From Streptomyces caniscabiei (GTDB lineage Bacteria > Actinomycetota > Actinomycetes > Streptomycetales > Streptomycetaceae), in contig NZ_JABXWI010000021.1 in the NCBI RefSeq assembly GCF_014930365.1, positions 62,001 to 126,000 on the forward strand: a stretch of 64,000 nt of DNA, read 5' to 3'. Positions 24,613 to 32,085 of the stretch are shown here, piece by piece; within the stretch, counting starts at the first letter, position 1, and each line of letters begins with the position of its first letter. Under the pieces are notes generated by a model that was not told where the DNA came from, ran no database searches, and worked only from the letters and a program-made list of their open reading frames with translations. Made by a program: the position numbers and the translations under genes.

Positions 24613-25760
24613 GCACCCTCGACATCATCAATCTCGCCGGTGCCGTCAGCGGCCGGCTCGGTGACCCGCTCATGCCGATCGAGTCGGTCCGCTGTGTCGA
24701 CGGGCAGATCGCGGCGCTCGGCGCCGACGGTGCAGCCGGCGACGCCGACGTCACCCTCGACGCCAACGGAGCGATCCTCGCCCCGGGCCTCATCGACACC
24801 CATGTGCATGTCACCTTCGGCGACTGGACTCCCCGGCAGCAGACCGTCGGCTGGATCGAGAGCTACATGCACGGCGGCACGACCCTGATGATGTCGGCCT
24901 CCGAGATCCACGTCCCCGGGCGTCCCAGCGACCGCGCCGGCCTCAAGGGGCTCGCGATCGCGGCGCAGCGGTCCTGGGAGAACATCCGTCCGGGCGGCGT
25001 CAAAGTGCTCGGCGGCTCGGTCATCATCAGCCCCTCCCTGAAGGAAGAGGACTTCGCCGAACTCGCCGCCGAACGGGTCGGCTTGGCGAAGGTGGGCTTC
25101 GGTGCCTTCGAGAGCCAGTCGGAGGCGGCCCCGCTGGTACGCGCGGCCCAGGCCGCGGGGTTCATCGTCATGAACCACACAGGCGGCGCGTCCGTGCCCG
25201 GGTCCGCGGCCGTCTCGCTCGACGACGTCATCACGCTCGGCTGCGACATCGTCGGCCACGCGAACGGCGGTACGACCTCCCTTCCCGACGAACACCTCAA
25301 GGCCGTCTTCGAGGCTCCCGGAGCTCTCCAGCTGGTGCAGGCCGGCAACCTGCGCTCCAGCCTGCTGATGCTCGAGATCGCCAAGGAGCGCGACGAGCTC
25401 GACCGCATCCTGATCGCGACCGACTCCCCCACCGGCACCGGCGTGATGCCCCTCGGCATGATCAAGACGGTCGCCGAGTTCTCCTCCCTCGGTGGCATCA
25501 GCGCCACGGACGCCCTCGCGCTCGCCACCGGGAACGGTGGCCGGGTGCTTCGCCGCCGCGAGGGCGTCATCGAGATCGGCCGCCCCGCCGACTTCGTGCT
25601 CATGCAGCCTCCCACCGGAGGCGTCGCCACCGACGCGCTCTCCGCCATCGAACGCGGGGACATCCCCGGAATCGCCGGCGTCGTCATCGACGGCGATGTG
25701 CGCGCTCTGCGCTCCCGCAACAGCCCCGCCCCCGCCCGGTTCGCGACCCAACGGTCCTGA
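24609..25760 (+). CDS. amidohydrolase, enamidase-like
   Basis: A 383-residue metal-dependent hydrolase. APGLIDTHVHVTFGDW gives the first metal motif (HxH). Further metal and active-site positions are in IVMNHTGG, DIVGHANGG and IATDSPTGTGV; the barrel ends with the composite-domain strand EIGRPADFVLM. The sequence resembles enamidase of anaerobic nicotinate degradation, which opens 6-oxo-tetrahydronicotinate to 2-formylglutarate, more than dihydroorotase or imidazolonepropionase. A ring-opening role on a partly reduced N-heterocycle fits the adjacent Mo hydroxylase and flavoprotein, but the substrate is inferred. Confidence 0.78.
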   Translation: MSTLDIINLAGAVSGRLGDPLMPIESVRCVDGQIAALGADGAAGDADVTLDANGAILAPGLIDTHVHVTFGDWTPRQQTVGWIESYMHGGTTLMMSASEIHVPGRPSDRAGLKGLAIAAQRSWENIRPGGVKVLGGSVIISPSLKEEDFAELAAERVGLAKVGFGAFESQSEAAPLVRAAQAAGFIVMNHTGGASVPGSAAVSLDDVITLGCDIVGHANGGTTSLPDEHLKAVFEAPGALQLVQAGNLRSSLLMLEIAKERDELDRILIATDSPTGTGVMPLGMIKTVAEFSSLGGISATDALALATGNGGRVLRRREGVIEIGRPADFVLMQPPTGGVATDALSAIERGDIPGIAGVVIDGDVRALRSRNSPAPARFATQRS

Positions 25761-25787
25761 CTCTCCCCGATGCGAAAAGGACACGCC

Positions 25788-26291
25788 GTGGACCTCAAGA
25801 CACTTCGTACGACCGACCAGCGGTGGGAGATCGCCCTCCTGAGCGGCCCCAACACCAGCAGCCGGCTCCAGCCTGCCGACGCGTTCGAGCGTGAGCTGCA
25901 CATGTGGGGCGACAGCCTCGGGATCGCGGTTCGGCACTTCCGGTCCAACCACGAGGGCAAGCTGCTGGAGTACGTCCACGCGAACTCCGGCCAGGTCCAA
26001 GGGTTCCTCGTGAACCCCGGCGGCCTGGTGCGCGTGGGCGAGTCCCTGCGGCACGTCCTCAAGGACGCCAAGAAGCCCTCCATCGAGCTGCACCTGAGCC
26101 AGGAGGAGCTGCGAGGCGAATCGATCTTCGCCCCCAGCGTCACCGGCATCTTCGCCGGGCCCGGCCGACACGCGGTGTTGGGAGCCCTGGTGGCCCTCTC
26201 CCTCGCGCTCGACGACCTCGACTTCCTCAACCCCGAGGGAACGAGCGAGATCAACCGCTCGCACGGCAACCCACGCTCTCTCTACGGCTGA
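25788..26291 (+). CDS. type II 3-dehydroquinate dehydratase-like protein, catalytic loop missing
   Basis: A 167-residue flavodoxin-like protein related to AroQ-type dehydroquinases. The first strand and turn are ALLSGPNT, aligned with the NGPN motif, but the R-x-YG lid that carries the catalytic tyrosine is absent. The helix and FRSNHEGKLLEYVH region, VNPGG, and an H-bearing strand (SIELHLSQEEL) remain. It therefore keeps the binding scaffold and histidine but not the tyrosine. It lies 13 bases before a second, more complete paralogue, which suggests a hetero-oligomer. GTG 25788 has AAAGGA 6 bases upstream. Confidence 0.75.
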   Translation: MDLKTLRTTDQRWEIALLSGPNTSSRLQPADAFERELHMWGDSLGIAVRHFRSNHEGKLLEYVHANSGQVQGFLVNPGGLVRVGESLRHVLKDAKKPSIELHLSQEELRGESIFAPSVTGIFAGPGRHAVLGALVALSLALDDLDFLNPEGTSEINRSHGNPRSLYG

Positions 26292-26304
26292 CCCGGAGGC
26301 TCAG

Positions 26305-26832
26305 ATGACCAACGCAGACACCGCGGGCAGTGCGGGCACCGCAAGCACGGCAGGCAGCGCAAGCACGCCGGGCGCCGAGGACGGCGGGCGCCTCCGTTTC
26401 GCGCTGCTCAACGGCCTGAACATGACCAATCTCGGCCGGCGCGACCGGAACATCTACGGGAGCATCGCCTCCCTTCAGGCGCTCGAGGACCTGGTCACCG
26501 AAGTCGGCGACGCCGTCGGTGTCGACGTGACCGCCTTCCACTCCAACCACGAGGGCGACCTCGTCGACTTCCTCGAGAACAACCCCGGCATGGACGGCTA
26601 CATCATCAACCCCGGCGGGCTCTGGGCGTTCGGCGACCCGACGCGCATCGCCCTGGAGGAGACCGGCAGGCCGTTCGTCGAGGTGCACTTCGCCAACATC
26701 TTCGCGACCGGGCACCTCTCCACGTTCACCCGGTCCTGCGACGCGACCGTCATGGGTCTGCGCCACCACGGCTACATAGGAGCGGTCGTCGCACTGGCCG
26801 CTTCGGTGCGCGCGTCTGCCAGCAAGCCATGA
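26305..26832 (+). CDS. type II 3-dehydroquinate dehydratase-like protein with altered substrate site
   Basis: A 175-residue AroQ-like protein after an Ala/Ser/Thr/Gly-rich N-terminal tail of about 28 residues. NGLNMTNLGRRDRNIYGS retains the catalytic Arg and Tyr. FHSNHEGDLVDFLE and INPGGLWAFGD follow, and VEVHFANIFATGHLS keeps the catalytic His. The THTS element and the C-terminal arginines that bind dehydroquinate in true enzymes are replaced (WAFGD, FATGHLST). It is probably a dehydratase or lyase on a different cyclic acid. It overlaps the next gene by ATGA. Confidence 0.78.
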   Translation: MTNADTAGSAGTASTAGSASTPGAEDGGRLRFALLNGLNMTNLGRRDRNIYGSIASLQALEDLVTEVGDAVGVDVTAFHSNHEGDLVDFLENNPGMDGYIINPGGLWAFGDPTRIALEETGRPFVEVHFANIFATGHLSTFTRSCDATVMGLRHHGYIGAVVALAASVRASASKP

Positions 26833-27719
26833 CAACGAGGATGGGGATGTCCGAGCCCGACGTCGGCAGCTACAGGCGGCCCGACAACCTTTCCGAACTG
26901 CTGACCCTCCTGGACCGCCGTCCGGCGTCAGTGCTCGCCGGCGGCACCGACCTCGTCGTGATGCGTGCCGAGGGCATGGTCGACCGCGCACACGACATCG
27001 TCGACATCAAGGGCGTCCCCGAACTGCGGGGAATCAGTCTCGGCGCGGACGGCACGCTCACCATCGGCGCCGCAACCTCCTTGCGGGAGCTGGCCCGGAC
27101 GACCGTCGTCCCGCCCAACGCGATCACTGACGGAGCGGCCCTTGTCGGCGGCTGGCAGACCCGCGCACGGGGAACGATCGGGGGCAACATCTGCCGGGCC
27201 TCACCGGCGGGCGACACCCTCCCCGGGGTTCTGGCGGCAGACGCTCAGCTGGAGCTGGCCTCCGCCACCGGGACACGACTGGTGCCAGGCCACGACTTCT
27301 TCACCGGGCCGGGCCGGACGGTCCGCGCACCCGACGAGCTGCTCACACGGATCATCGTTCCCGCGTCCCCCGGTGCCTCCGCGTATCTGCGGTTCACCTA
27401 CCGTCTCGCGATGGACCTGGCCGTCGTCGGCGTGGCAGCCCATCTGGAGATCGAGAACGGACGCTGCGTCGCCGCCCGCGTTGCGCTCGGCGCCGCCGCG
27501 GCCACCCCTGTGCCCGCTCCCGACGCCGCCGACGCGCTCGTCGGGACACGGCTGGACGCGTCCTCCATCGAGGCCGCCGCCCAACTGGTGCTCAACACCG
27601 CCACCCCCATCGACGACGGCCGAGGCTCACGTGCCCACCGGCGCACCGTGCTACCAGTGCTCGCCAAACGCGCGATCGGCATCGCGTTCGAGCGTGCGCG
27701 AGAAGGACACCGACGATGA
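26829..27719 (+). CDS. molybdenum hydroxylase FAD-binding subunit (CoxM/XdhB type)
   Basis: A 296-residue medium subunit of a xanthine-dehydrogenase-family enzyme. The FAD motifs are LAGGTDLVVM and the ARGTIGGNICRASPAGDTLP block; the C-terminal CO-dehydrogenase flavoprotein domain follows from about residue 180. It accepts electrons from the two [2Fe-2S] clusters of the small subunit. Four-base overlaps on both sides couple it to the neighbouring genes, which implies stoichiometric synthesis. Confidence 0.92.
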   Translation: MTTRMGMSEPDVGSYRRPDNLSELLTLLDRRPASVLAGGTDLVVMRAEGMVDRAHDIVDIKGVPELRGISLGADGTLTIGAATSLRELARTTVVPPNAITDGAALVGGWQTRARGTIGGNICRASPAGDTLPGVLAADAQLELASATGTRLVPGHDFFTGPGRTVRAPDELLTRIIVPASPGASAYLRFTYRLAMDLAVVGVAAHLEIENGRCVAARVALGAAAATPVPAPDAADALVGTRLDASSIEAAAQLVLNTATPIDDGRGSRAHRRTVLPVLAKRAIGIAFERAREGHRR

Positions 27720-28189
27720 CCACACGCATGACCCTGCGGGTCAACGGCTCGGACCATGACATCGAGGTCGCGCCCGACACGCTGCTCCTGGACGCCCTCC
27801 GCTACGAGTGCGGTCTCACCGGCGCGAAGCTCGGGTGCGGCACCGGCGACTGCGGCGCGTGCACCGTCACCGTGGACGGCGAAGCCGTCAACAGCTGCCT
27901 CGTGTACATGCTGGAATGCGAGGGGCACTCGGTGGAGACGGCCGAAGGCGTCACCGCGAGCGGGATCGGCGCGGTCGTCGCCGAGGAGTTCGTGAAAGCA
28001 GACGCCGTCCAGTGCGGCTTCTGCAGCCCCGGGATCATCATGTCGACCTGTGCGCTGCTCGCCAGGACCGAACCAGGAGCGGCCACCGACGAGGACATCA
28101 AGGAGGCGCTCGCCGGCAATCTGTGCCGCTGCACCGGCTACCTGCCGATCATCGAGGCCGTCCGACGAGCGAGCGGGGCACCGCGATGA
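27716..28189 (+). CDS. molybdenum hydroxylase [2Fe-2S] subunit (CoxS type)
   Basis: A 157-residue small subunit. The N-terminal plant-type ferredoxin domain carries its ligands in CGLTGAKLGCGTGDCGAC, with a later cysteine in NSCLVYML. The C-terminal four-helix domain carries QCGFCSPG and NLCRCTGYLP, which hold the second cluster near the molybdopterin. It has the ordinary length for the family and overlaps both neighbours (ATGA). Confidence 0.94.
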   Translation: MTTRMTLRVNGSDHDIEVAPDTLLLDALRYECGLTGAKLGCGTGDCGACTVTVDGEAVNSCLVYMLECEGHSVETAEGVTASGIGAVVAEEFVKADAVQCGFCSPGIIMSTCALLARTEPGAATDEDIKEALAGNLCRCTGYLPIIEAVRRASGAPR

Positions 28190-30531
28190 GCACAGAAGAG
28201 TACGGTCCCCACCTGAACATCGGCGCCCAGCTCGTCCGCCGCGACGCGGCCGAGCGCGTCACCGGCCACACCGCCTACACCGAGGACATCCGCCTCCCTG
28301 GGATGCTCCACGGCGTCCTCGTGCAGTCGCCCGTCGCGGCCGGCCGGCTCCGCGGCGTCGACGTCGACCGGGCCAGGGCACTCGACGGCGTCGTCAAGGT
28401 GCTGACCGCCGAGGACGTGACCGACCGCCGCTACGGGAACTACGTCAAGGACCAGCCGATCTTCGCCCGTGACCGGGTCAGGTTCGTCGGCGAACCCGTC
28501 GCGATGGTCGCGGCCACGTCCCTGGCCATCGCCCGTCGCGCGGCAGGCCTGGTCGAGGTCGACATCGAGGCGACCACACCCGTCGTCGACCTCCGCGAGG
28601 CACTGACGAGCTCCGAGGTGCTGGTGCACGACCGGGACACGAACGTCATCGAGGACGTCCACATCTCGCGAGGTGACGTCGACGCCGTCTTCGACGCGGC
28701 ACACGCCGTGGTGCACACCGAGGTCGAGTCGCACCGCGCACACCAGGCCTACCTGGAACCACGAGCCGTGACCGCCGCACCCGCACCCGGCGGGTTCTCG
28801 CTGATCATGAGCACGCAACAGCCGTTCGGGGTACGGGCCCAGCTCGCCGAGCTGTTCGACCTCCCCACCGGCGCGATCGAGGTGCGGGTGCCCGCCGTCG
28901 GCGGTGGCTTCGGCGGGAAGCTGCACCTGCTGTTCGCTCCCCAGGCAGCCGCGATGACGCTGGCCACCGGTCGTCCCGTCCAGATCGTCTGCTCCCGTGC
29001 GGAGGACATGGCGACCGGTAACCCGCGCGAGAACTCGATCGTGCGGATGTCCAGCGCGGTCGACGAGACGGGGCGCATCCTGGCCCGTAGGTGCGACGTC
29101 GTGCTCGACGCCGGCGCGTACGCGATGGACACCCCGATCCTGACCTCGATGGCCGCGTTCTACGCGACCGGCCCCTACCGCATCGACACCCTCGACATCC
29201 GAGGGCGTGCGGTCTACACCCACACCTGCCCCACCGGCTCGTTCCGCGGCCCGTCGGGCCCGCAGATGGTCTACGCCGCCGAGGCCCAGATCGAGGACAT
29301 CGCCCAGCGGCTCGGGCTGGACCCCGCAGAGATCCGGCGACGCAACTTCATCGGCGAAGGCGACCGCGGCCCCACAGGCGAGCTCATCACCCTCCGCGGG
29401 ACGACCGACGAGTGCATGCGGGTCGTCGAGAGCCGTCTCCAGCGATGGCGACAGGCCGACGTCGCCCCGGGCGACCACCGCCGACGCGGCTACGGGCTCG
29501 CCTGCGCATGGTGGTCCACCCTCGGCACACCGTCGGCCGCGACCGTCGAACTGCACGAGGACGGCACAGCGACGCTCTCCTCGGGCGGCACCGAGATCGG
29601 GACCGGCGCCATCTCGACCGCCCTGCCGAGCATGGTCGCCGAAGAACTCGGACTGCGGCCCGACTGTGTCGTCCTGAAGTCCGGCAGCACCCGGGAATCC
29701 CCCTACGACTCAGGCTCCCGGGGCAGCCGCACCATGTTCGCCACCGGCAACGCCACGGTCCTCGCCGCGCGCGCCGTCGCCGAGCAGATCAGGAAGGAAG
29801 CGGCACGACTGCTAGAGGTCGACCCGGCCGACCTGGTGCTTCGCGAAGGGCGCGTCGAGGTCAAGGGCGCCCCGGGGACCGGCATGACCATCGCCGAAGT
29901 GTCCGCATCCGCTCATCTGCGCTCCGGTCCGGTGGTCGCGACCGGTCGATACCGAGCAGAGCTCGCCCCCGTCGAAGGCTCCGACCTGCTGGGCGCCCGC
30001 TTCCTCCGGCTGGGCGAGCCCACCTTCCACTGCCACGGCGTGGAGATCGCCCTGGACGAGGAGACCGGACGCGTCGACGTCCTCAACTTCATCGCCGTCC
30101 ACGATGTCGGCAGGGTCGTCAACCCCGTCGGCGCACGCGGACAGGTCGAGGGAGGCGTCGTCCAGGGCATCGGCTACGCCCTGACGGAGAACCTGAGGAC
30201 GAACGACCTGGGAGTCATCGTCAACGGCAACTTCCACGACTATCGGCTTCCGACCATCGCCGACGTACCGCCGAACATCGAGACCGTGTTCATCGAGAAC
30301 AACCCCTCGCGCACGGGACCGTTCGGGGCCAAGGGGCTGGGCGAGCCGCCGGTGATCCTCCCGGCGGCAGCCATCGGCTCGGCTCTCCGTGACCTGCTGG
30401 GCGTACAGCCGTACCAGCTGCCCCTGGACGCGGACCGGGTGGTCCTCACGATGGCCGAGCGGGACTCCCGTCCGGACTCGGGGTCGTCGCCCTCGCCAAC
30501 GCGCGCACCGGAAGCGGAGGTTGAGGGGTGA
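28186..30531 (+). CDS. molybdenum hydroxylase large (molybdopterin) subunit
   Basis: A 781-residue catalytic subunit of the xanthine oxidase family. The hammerhead domain opens with RRDAAERVTGHTAYTEDIRL. PAVGGGFGGKLHLLFAP is the molybdopterin-binding glycine loop, and SFRGPSGPQMVYAAE follows. The active-site glutamate is in GAKGLGEPPVILPAAA near the C-terminus. Such enzymes hydroxylate carbon next to a ring nitrogen (purines, nicotinate, isoquinoline) or oxidise aldehydes and CO; no AYRCSFR-type CO-dehydrogenase loop is seen. With the enamidase-like gene, an N-heteroaromatic substrate is favoured. Confidence 0.92.
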   Translation: MSTEEYGPHLNIGAQLVRRDAAERVTGHTAYTEDIRLPGMLHGVLVQSPVAAGRLRGVDVDRARALDGVVKVLTAEDVTDRRYGNYVKDQPIFARDRVRFVGEPVAMVAATSLAIARRAAGLVEVDIEATTPVVDLREALTSSEVLVHDRDTNVIEDVHISRGDVDAVFDAAHAVVHTEVESHRAHQAYLEPRAVTAAPAPGGFSLIMSTQQPFGVRAQLAELFDLPTGAIEVRVPAVGGGFGGKLHLLFAPQAAAMTLATGRPVQIVCSRAEDMATGNPRENSIVRMSSAVDETGRILARRCDVVLDAGAYAMDTPILTSMAAFYATGPYRIDTLDIRGRAVYTHTCPTGSFRGPSGPQMVYAAEAQIEDIAQRLGLDPAEIRRRNFIGEGDRGPTGELITLRGTTDECMRVVESRLQRWRQADVAPGDHRRRGYGLACAWWSTLGTPSAATVELHEDGTATLSSGGTEIGTGAISTALPSMVAEELGLRPDCVVLKSGSTRESPYDSGSRGSRTMFATGNATVLAARAVAEQIRKEAARLLEVDPADLVLREGRVEVKGAPGTGMTIAEVSASAHLRSGPVVATGRYRAELAPVEGSDLLGARFLRLGEPTFHCHGVEIALDEETGRVDVLNFIAVHDVGRVVNPVGARGQVEGGVVQGIGYALTENLRTNDLGVIVNGNFHDYRLPTIADVPPNIETVFIENNPSRTGPFGAKGLGEPPVILPAAAIGSALRDLLGVQPYQLPLDADRVVLTMAERDSRPDSGSSPSPTRAPEAEVEG

Positions 30532-30656
30532 GGTGGTTCCGAAGTCTGGTGCGCTTCCTCAGCGACGCCTTCGACGGCGTCACCAAGGCGTGGAGCAAGG
30601 ACGAGCCCGAATCGGAGCCGAAGCCGCCAACGCCGCCAGTCACGCCCCCTTGGTGA
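30528..30656 (+). CDS. 42-residue small protein between Mo hydroxylase and XdhC
   Basis: A short frame starts with GTG overlapping the stop of the large subunit (GTGA), preceded by GGAGG at ideal spacing. The product opens RWFRSLVRFLSDAFDGVTKA, an amphipathic basic helix, then an acidic stretch (KDEPESEP) and a proline-rich tail ending TPPVTPPW. No family is recognised. The overlap and strong ribosome site argue for translation. It may be an assembly, membrane-docking or partner-binding peptide; it could also be fortuitous. Confidence 0.5.
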   Translation: MRWFRSLVRFLSDAFDGVTKAWSKDEPESEPKPPTPPVTPPW

Positions 30657-30693
30657 GACATACCGCTCCCTCACCTCCACGGAGACAGGCTCC

Positions 30694-31833
30694 ATGCTGA
30701 ACATCGCGCGAACACTGCTGCTTTGGTGCCGCGACGCACGTCCTTTCGCCCTGGCCACCGTCGTCGACGTCCGGGGCAGCGCGCCCTTGCCCGTCGGCAC
30801 GGCCGTGGCGGTGGACGCGGACGGCACCGCGGTCGGCAGCATCTCCGGCGGCTGCGTCGAGGGCGCGGTCTATGACATGTGCCGGCAGGTGCTTCGCGAG
30901 GGGGGCACCCCTCACCGTGCCCGGTTCGGGTATTCGGACGACGACGCCTTCGTGGTGGGCCTGACGTGCGGCGGCGAACTCGATGTCCTCGTCCAGGCCG
31001 TCGATCCTGGGGCGCAGCCGCATCTCGCGGCGGCCCTCGACGAGGTGGTGCGGGGCCTGCCCGTTGCGGTGGCCCAGGTCGTGGACGGGCCGGCCCGCCT
31101 TCTCGGAGCGACACTCAGCGTTCTCGGGGACGGCCAGGTCGTCTCCGGGACGCTGGACAACGGCGCGATGGACACGGTGGTGGTGGACGAGGCCCTTGCC
31201 CTGCTGCGCGCGGGGCGCACCGCCCGCGTCGCGCTCGGTGGTACCGGACAGAGCTGCCCAGAGCCGCTGTCCGTACTCGTGCACGTCCATGCGTCCCGCC
31301 CCCGCATGCTGGTCTTCGGCGCCGTGGACTTCGCCGCCGCTCTCAGTCAGGCCGGGGCCTTCTTGGGCTACCGGGTCACGGTGTGCGACGCCCGGCCCGT
31401 CTTCGCCACCGCGGCACGCTTTCCGTACGCGGACGAGGTCGTGGCCGACTGGCCCCACCGCTACCTGGAACGCACCGAGGTGGACGCGCGCAGCGCCGTG
31501 TGCGTCCTCACTCACGACGCGAAGTTCGACGTACCCCTGCTGCGTCTGGCGCTGGACCTGCCCGTCGGCTACGTCGGCGCCATGGGATCCAGACGTACCC
31601 ACGACGAACGCCTGCGCCTGCTGCGGGAGGACGGCGTGAGCGAAGGGCGGTTGGCCCGGCTGTCCTCCCCGATCGGCCTGGACCTCGGTGCCCGTACCCC
31701 CGAGGAGACGGCGGTGTCCATCACCGCGGAGATCATCGCCCACATCGGCGGGGGCTCGGGGCTGCCCTTGTCCCAGGGCACGGGCCCGATCCACCGCACC
31801 GTGCCACAGAAAGGGCCCTCCCGCACCAGCTGA
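30694..31833 (+). CDS. XdhC/CoxI family molybdenum cofactor maturation factor
   Basis: A 379-residue protein with an N-terminal XdhC/CoxI domain (VDVRGSAPLPVGTAVAV, then GSISGGCVEGAVYD with the conserved cysteine, and LTCGGELDVLVQ). A C-terminal Rossmann-like XdhC_C domain follows (MLVFGAVDFAAALSQAGAFL, then GYVGAMGSRRTHDER). XdhC binds molybdopterin and inserts the sulfurated cofactor into the hydroxylase. Its place as the last gene of the hydroxylase operon is typical. Confidence 0.93.
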   Translation: MLNIARTLLLWCRDARPFALATVVDVRGSAPLPVGTAVAVDADGTAVGSISGGCVEGAVYDMCRQVLREGGTPHRARFGYSDDDAFVVGLTCGGELDVLVQAVDPGAQPHLAAALDEVVRGLPVAVAQVVDGPARLLGATLSVLGDGQVVSGTLDNGAMDTVVVDEALALLRAGRTARVALGGTGQSCPEPLSVLVHVHASRPRMLVFGAVDFAAALSQAGAFLGYRVTVCDARPVFATAARFPYADEVVADWPHRYLERTEVDARSAVCVLTHDAKFDVPLLRLALDLPVGYVGAMGSRRTHDERLRLLREDGVSEGRLARLSSPIGLDLGARTPEETAVSITAEIIAHIGGGSGLPLSQGTGPIHRTVPQKGPSRTS

Positions 31834-31851
31834 CAGGTGACTTGGGCCCTT
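31811..31851 (+). terminator. hairpin at the end of the xdhC operon
   Basis: AAGGGCCC (31811-31818) pairs with GGGCCCTT (31844-31851), and an inner CACC/GGTG stem lies between them. It spans the xdhC stop codon and is the likely operon terminator. Confidence 0.5.
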
Positions 31852-31917
31852 GCACCGCACCACAGCGCGAAAATTGCCTGCCTGGTCCGCCGGTATCCCG
31901 TACGCTGGTCAGACCGA

Positions 31918-31995
31918 CGCGGGGTGGAGCAGCTCGGTAGCTCGCTGGGCTCATAACCCAGAGGTCGCGTGGTTCAAATCCCGCCCCCGCTACCA
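31918..31995 (+). tRNA. initiator tRNA-Met (CAT), T stem with an extra base
   Basis: The sequence folds as an initiator tRNA with CCA encoded. Acceptor CGCGGGG (31918-31924) faces CCCCGCT with the unpaired 1:72 position typical of initiators. The anticodon stem carries three G:C pairs around CTCATAA, and the discriminator is A. It is 78 rather than 77 bases long: the 5' side of the T stem reads GCGTGG against CCCGC, so one T must bulge. The gene is otherwise complete. It is followed 4 bases later by a strong terminator. The bulge makes it either a defective extra copy or a sequence error. Confidence 0.88.
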
Positions 31996-31999
31996 CGAT

Positions 32000-32034
32000 C
32001 CGGCCCCCGGCGACATCACGTCGCCGGGGGCCGG
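32000..32034 (+). terminator. strong terminator after tRNA-fMet
   Basis: A perfect 15-bp stem, CCGGCCCCCGGCGAC (32000-32014) with its complement at 32020-32034, closes a 5-base loop (ATCAC) directly after the tRNA. Confidence 0.9.
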
Positions 32035-32085
32035 TGCCGCTGCCGACCTGTGCGGCGTGAAGTCGTCGAGGGCTGGCGACGTGTC

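Noticed and set aside
28186..30531. Carbon monoxide dehydrogenase large subunit
   Set aside because: The family matches, but the CO-dehydrogenase active-site loop (AYRCSFR) was not seen, and the neighbours are ring-degradation enzymes.
31918..32034. tRNA as an integration site of a genomic island
   Set aside because: No integrase gene and no second copy of the tRNA 3' end was noticed in the window.
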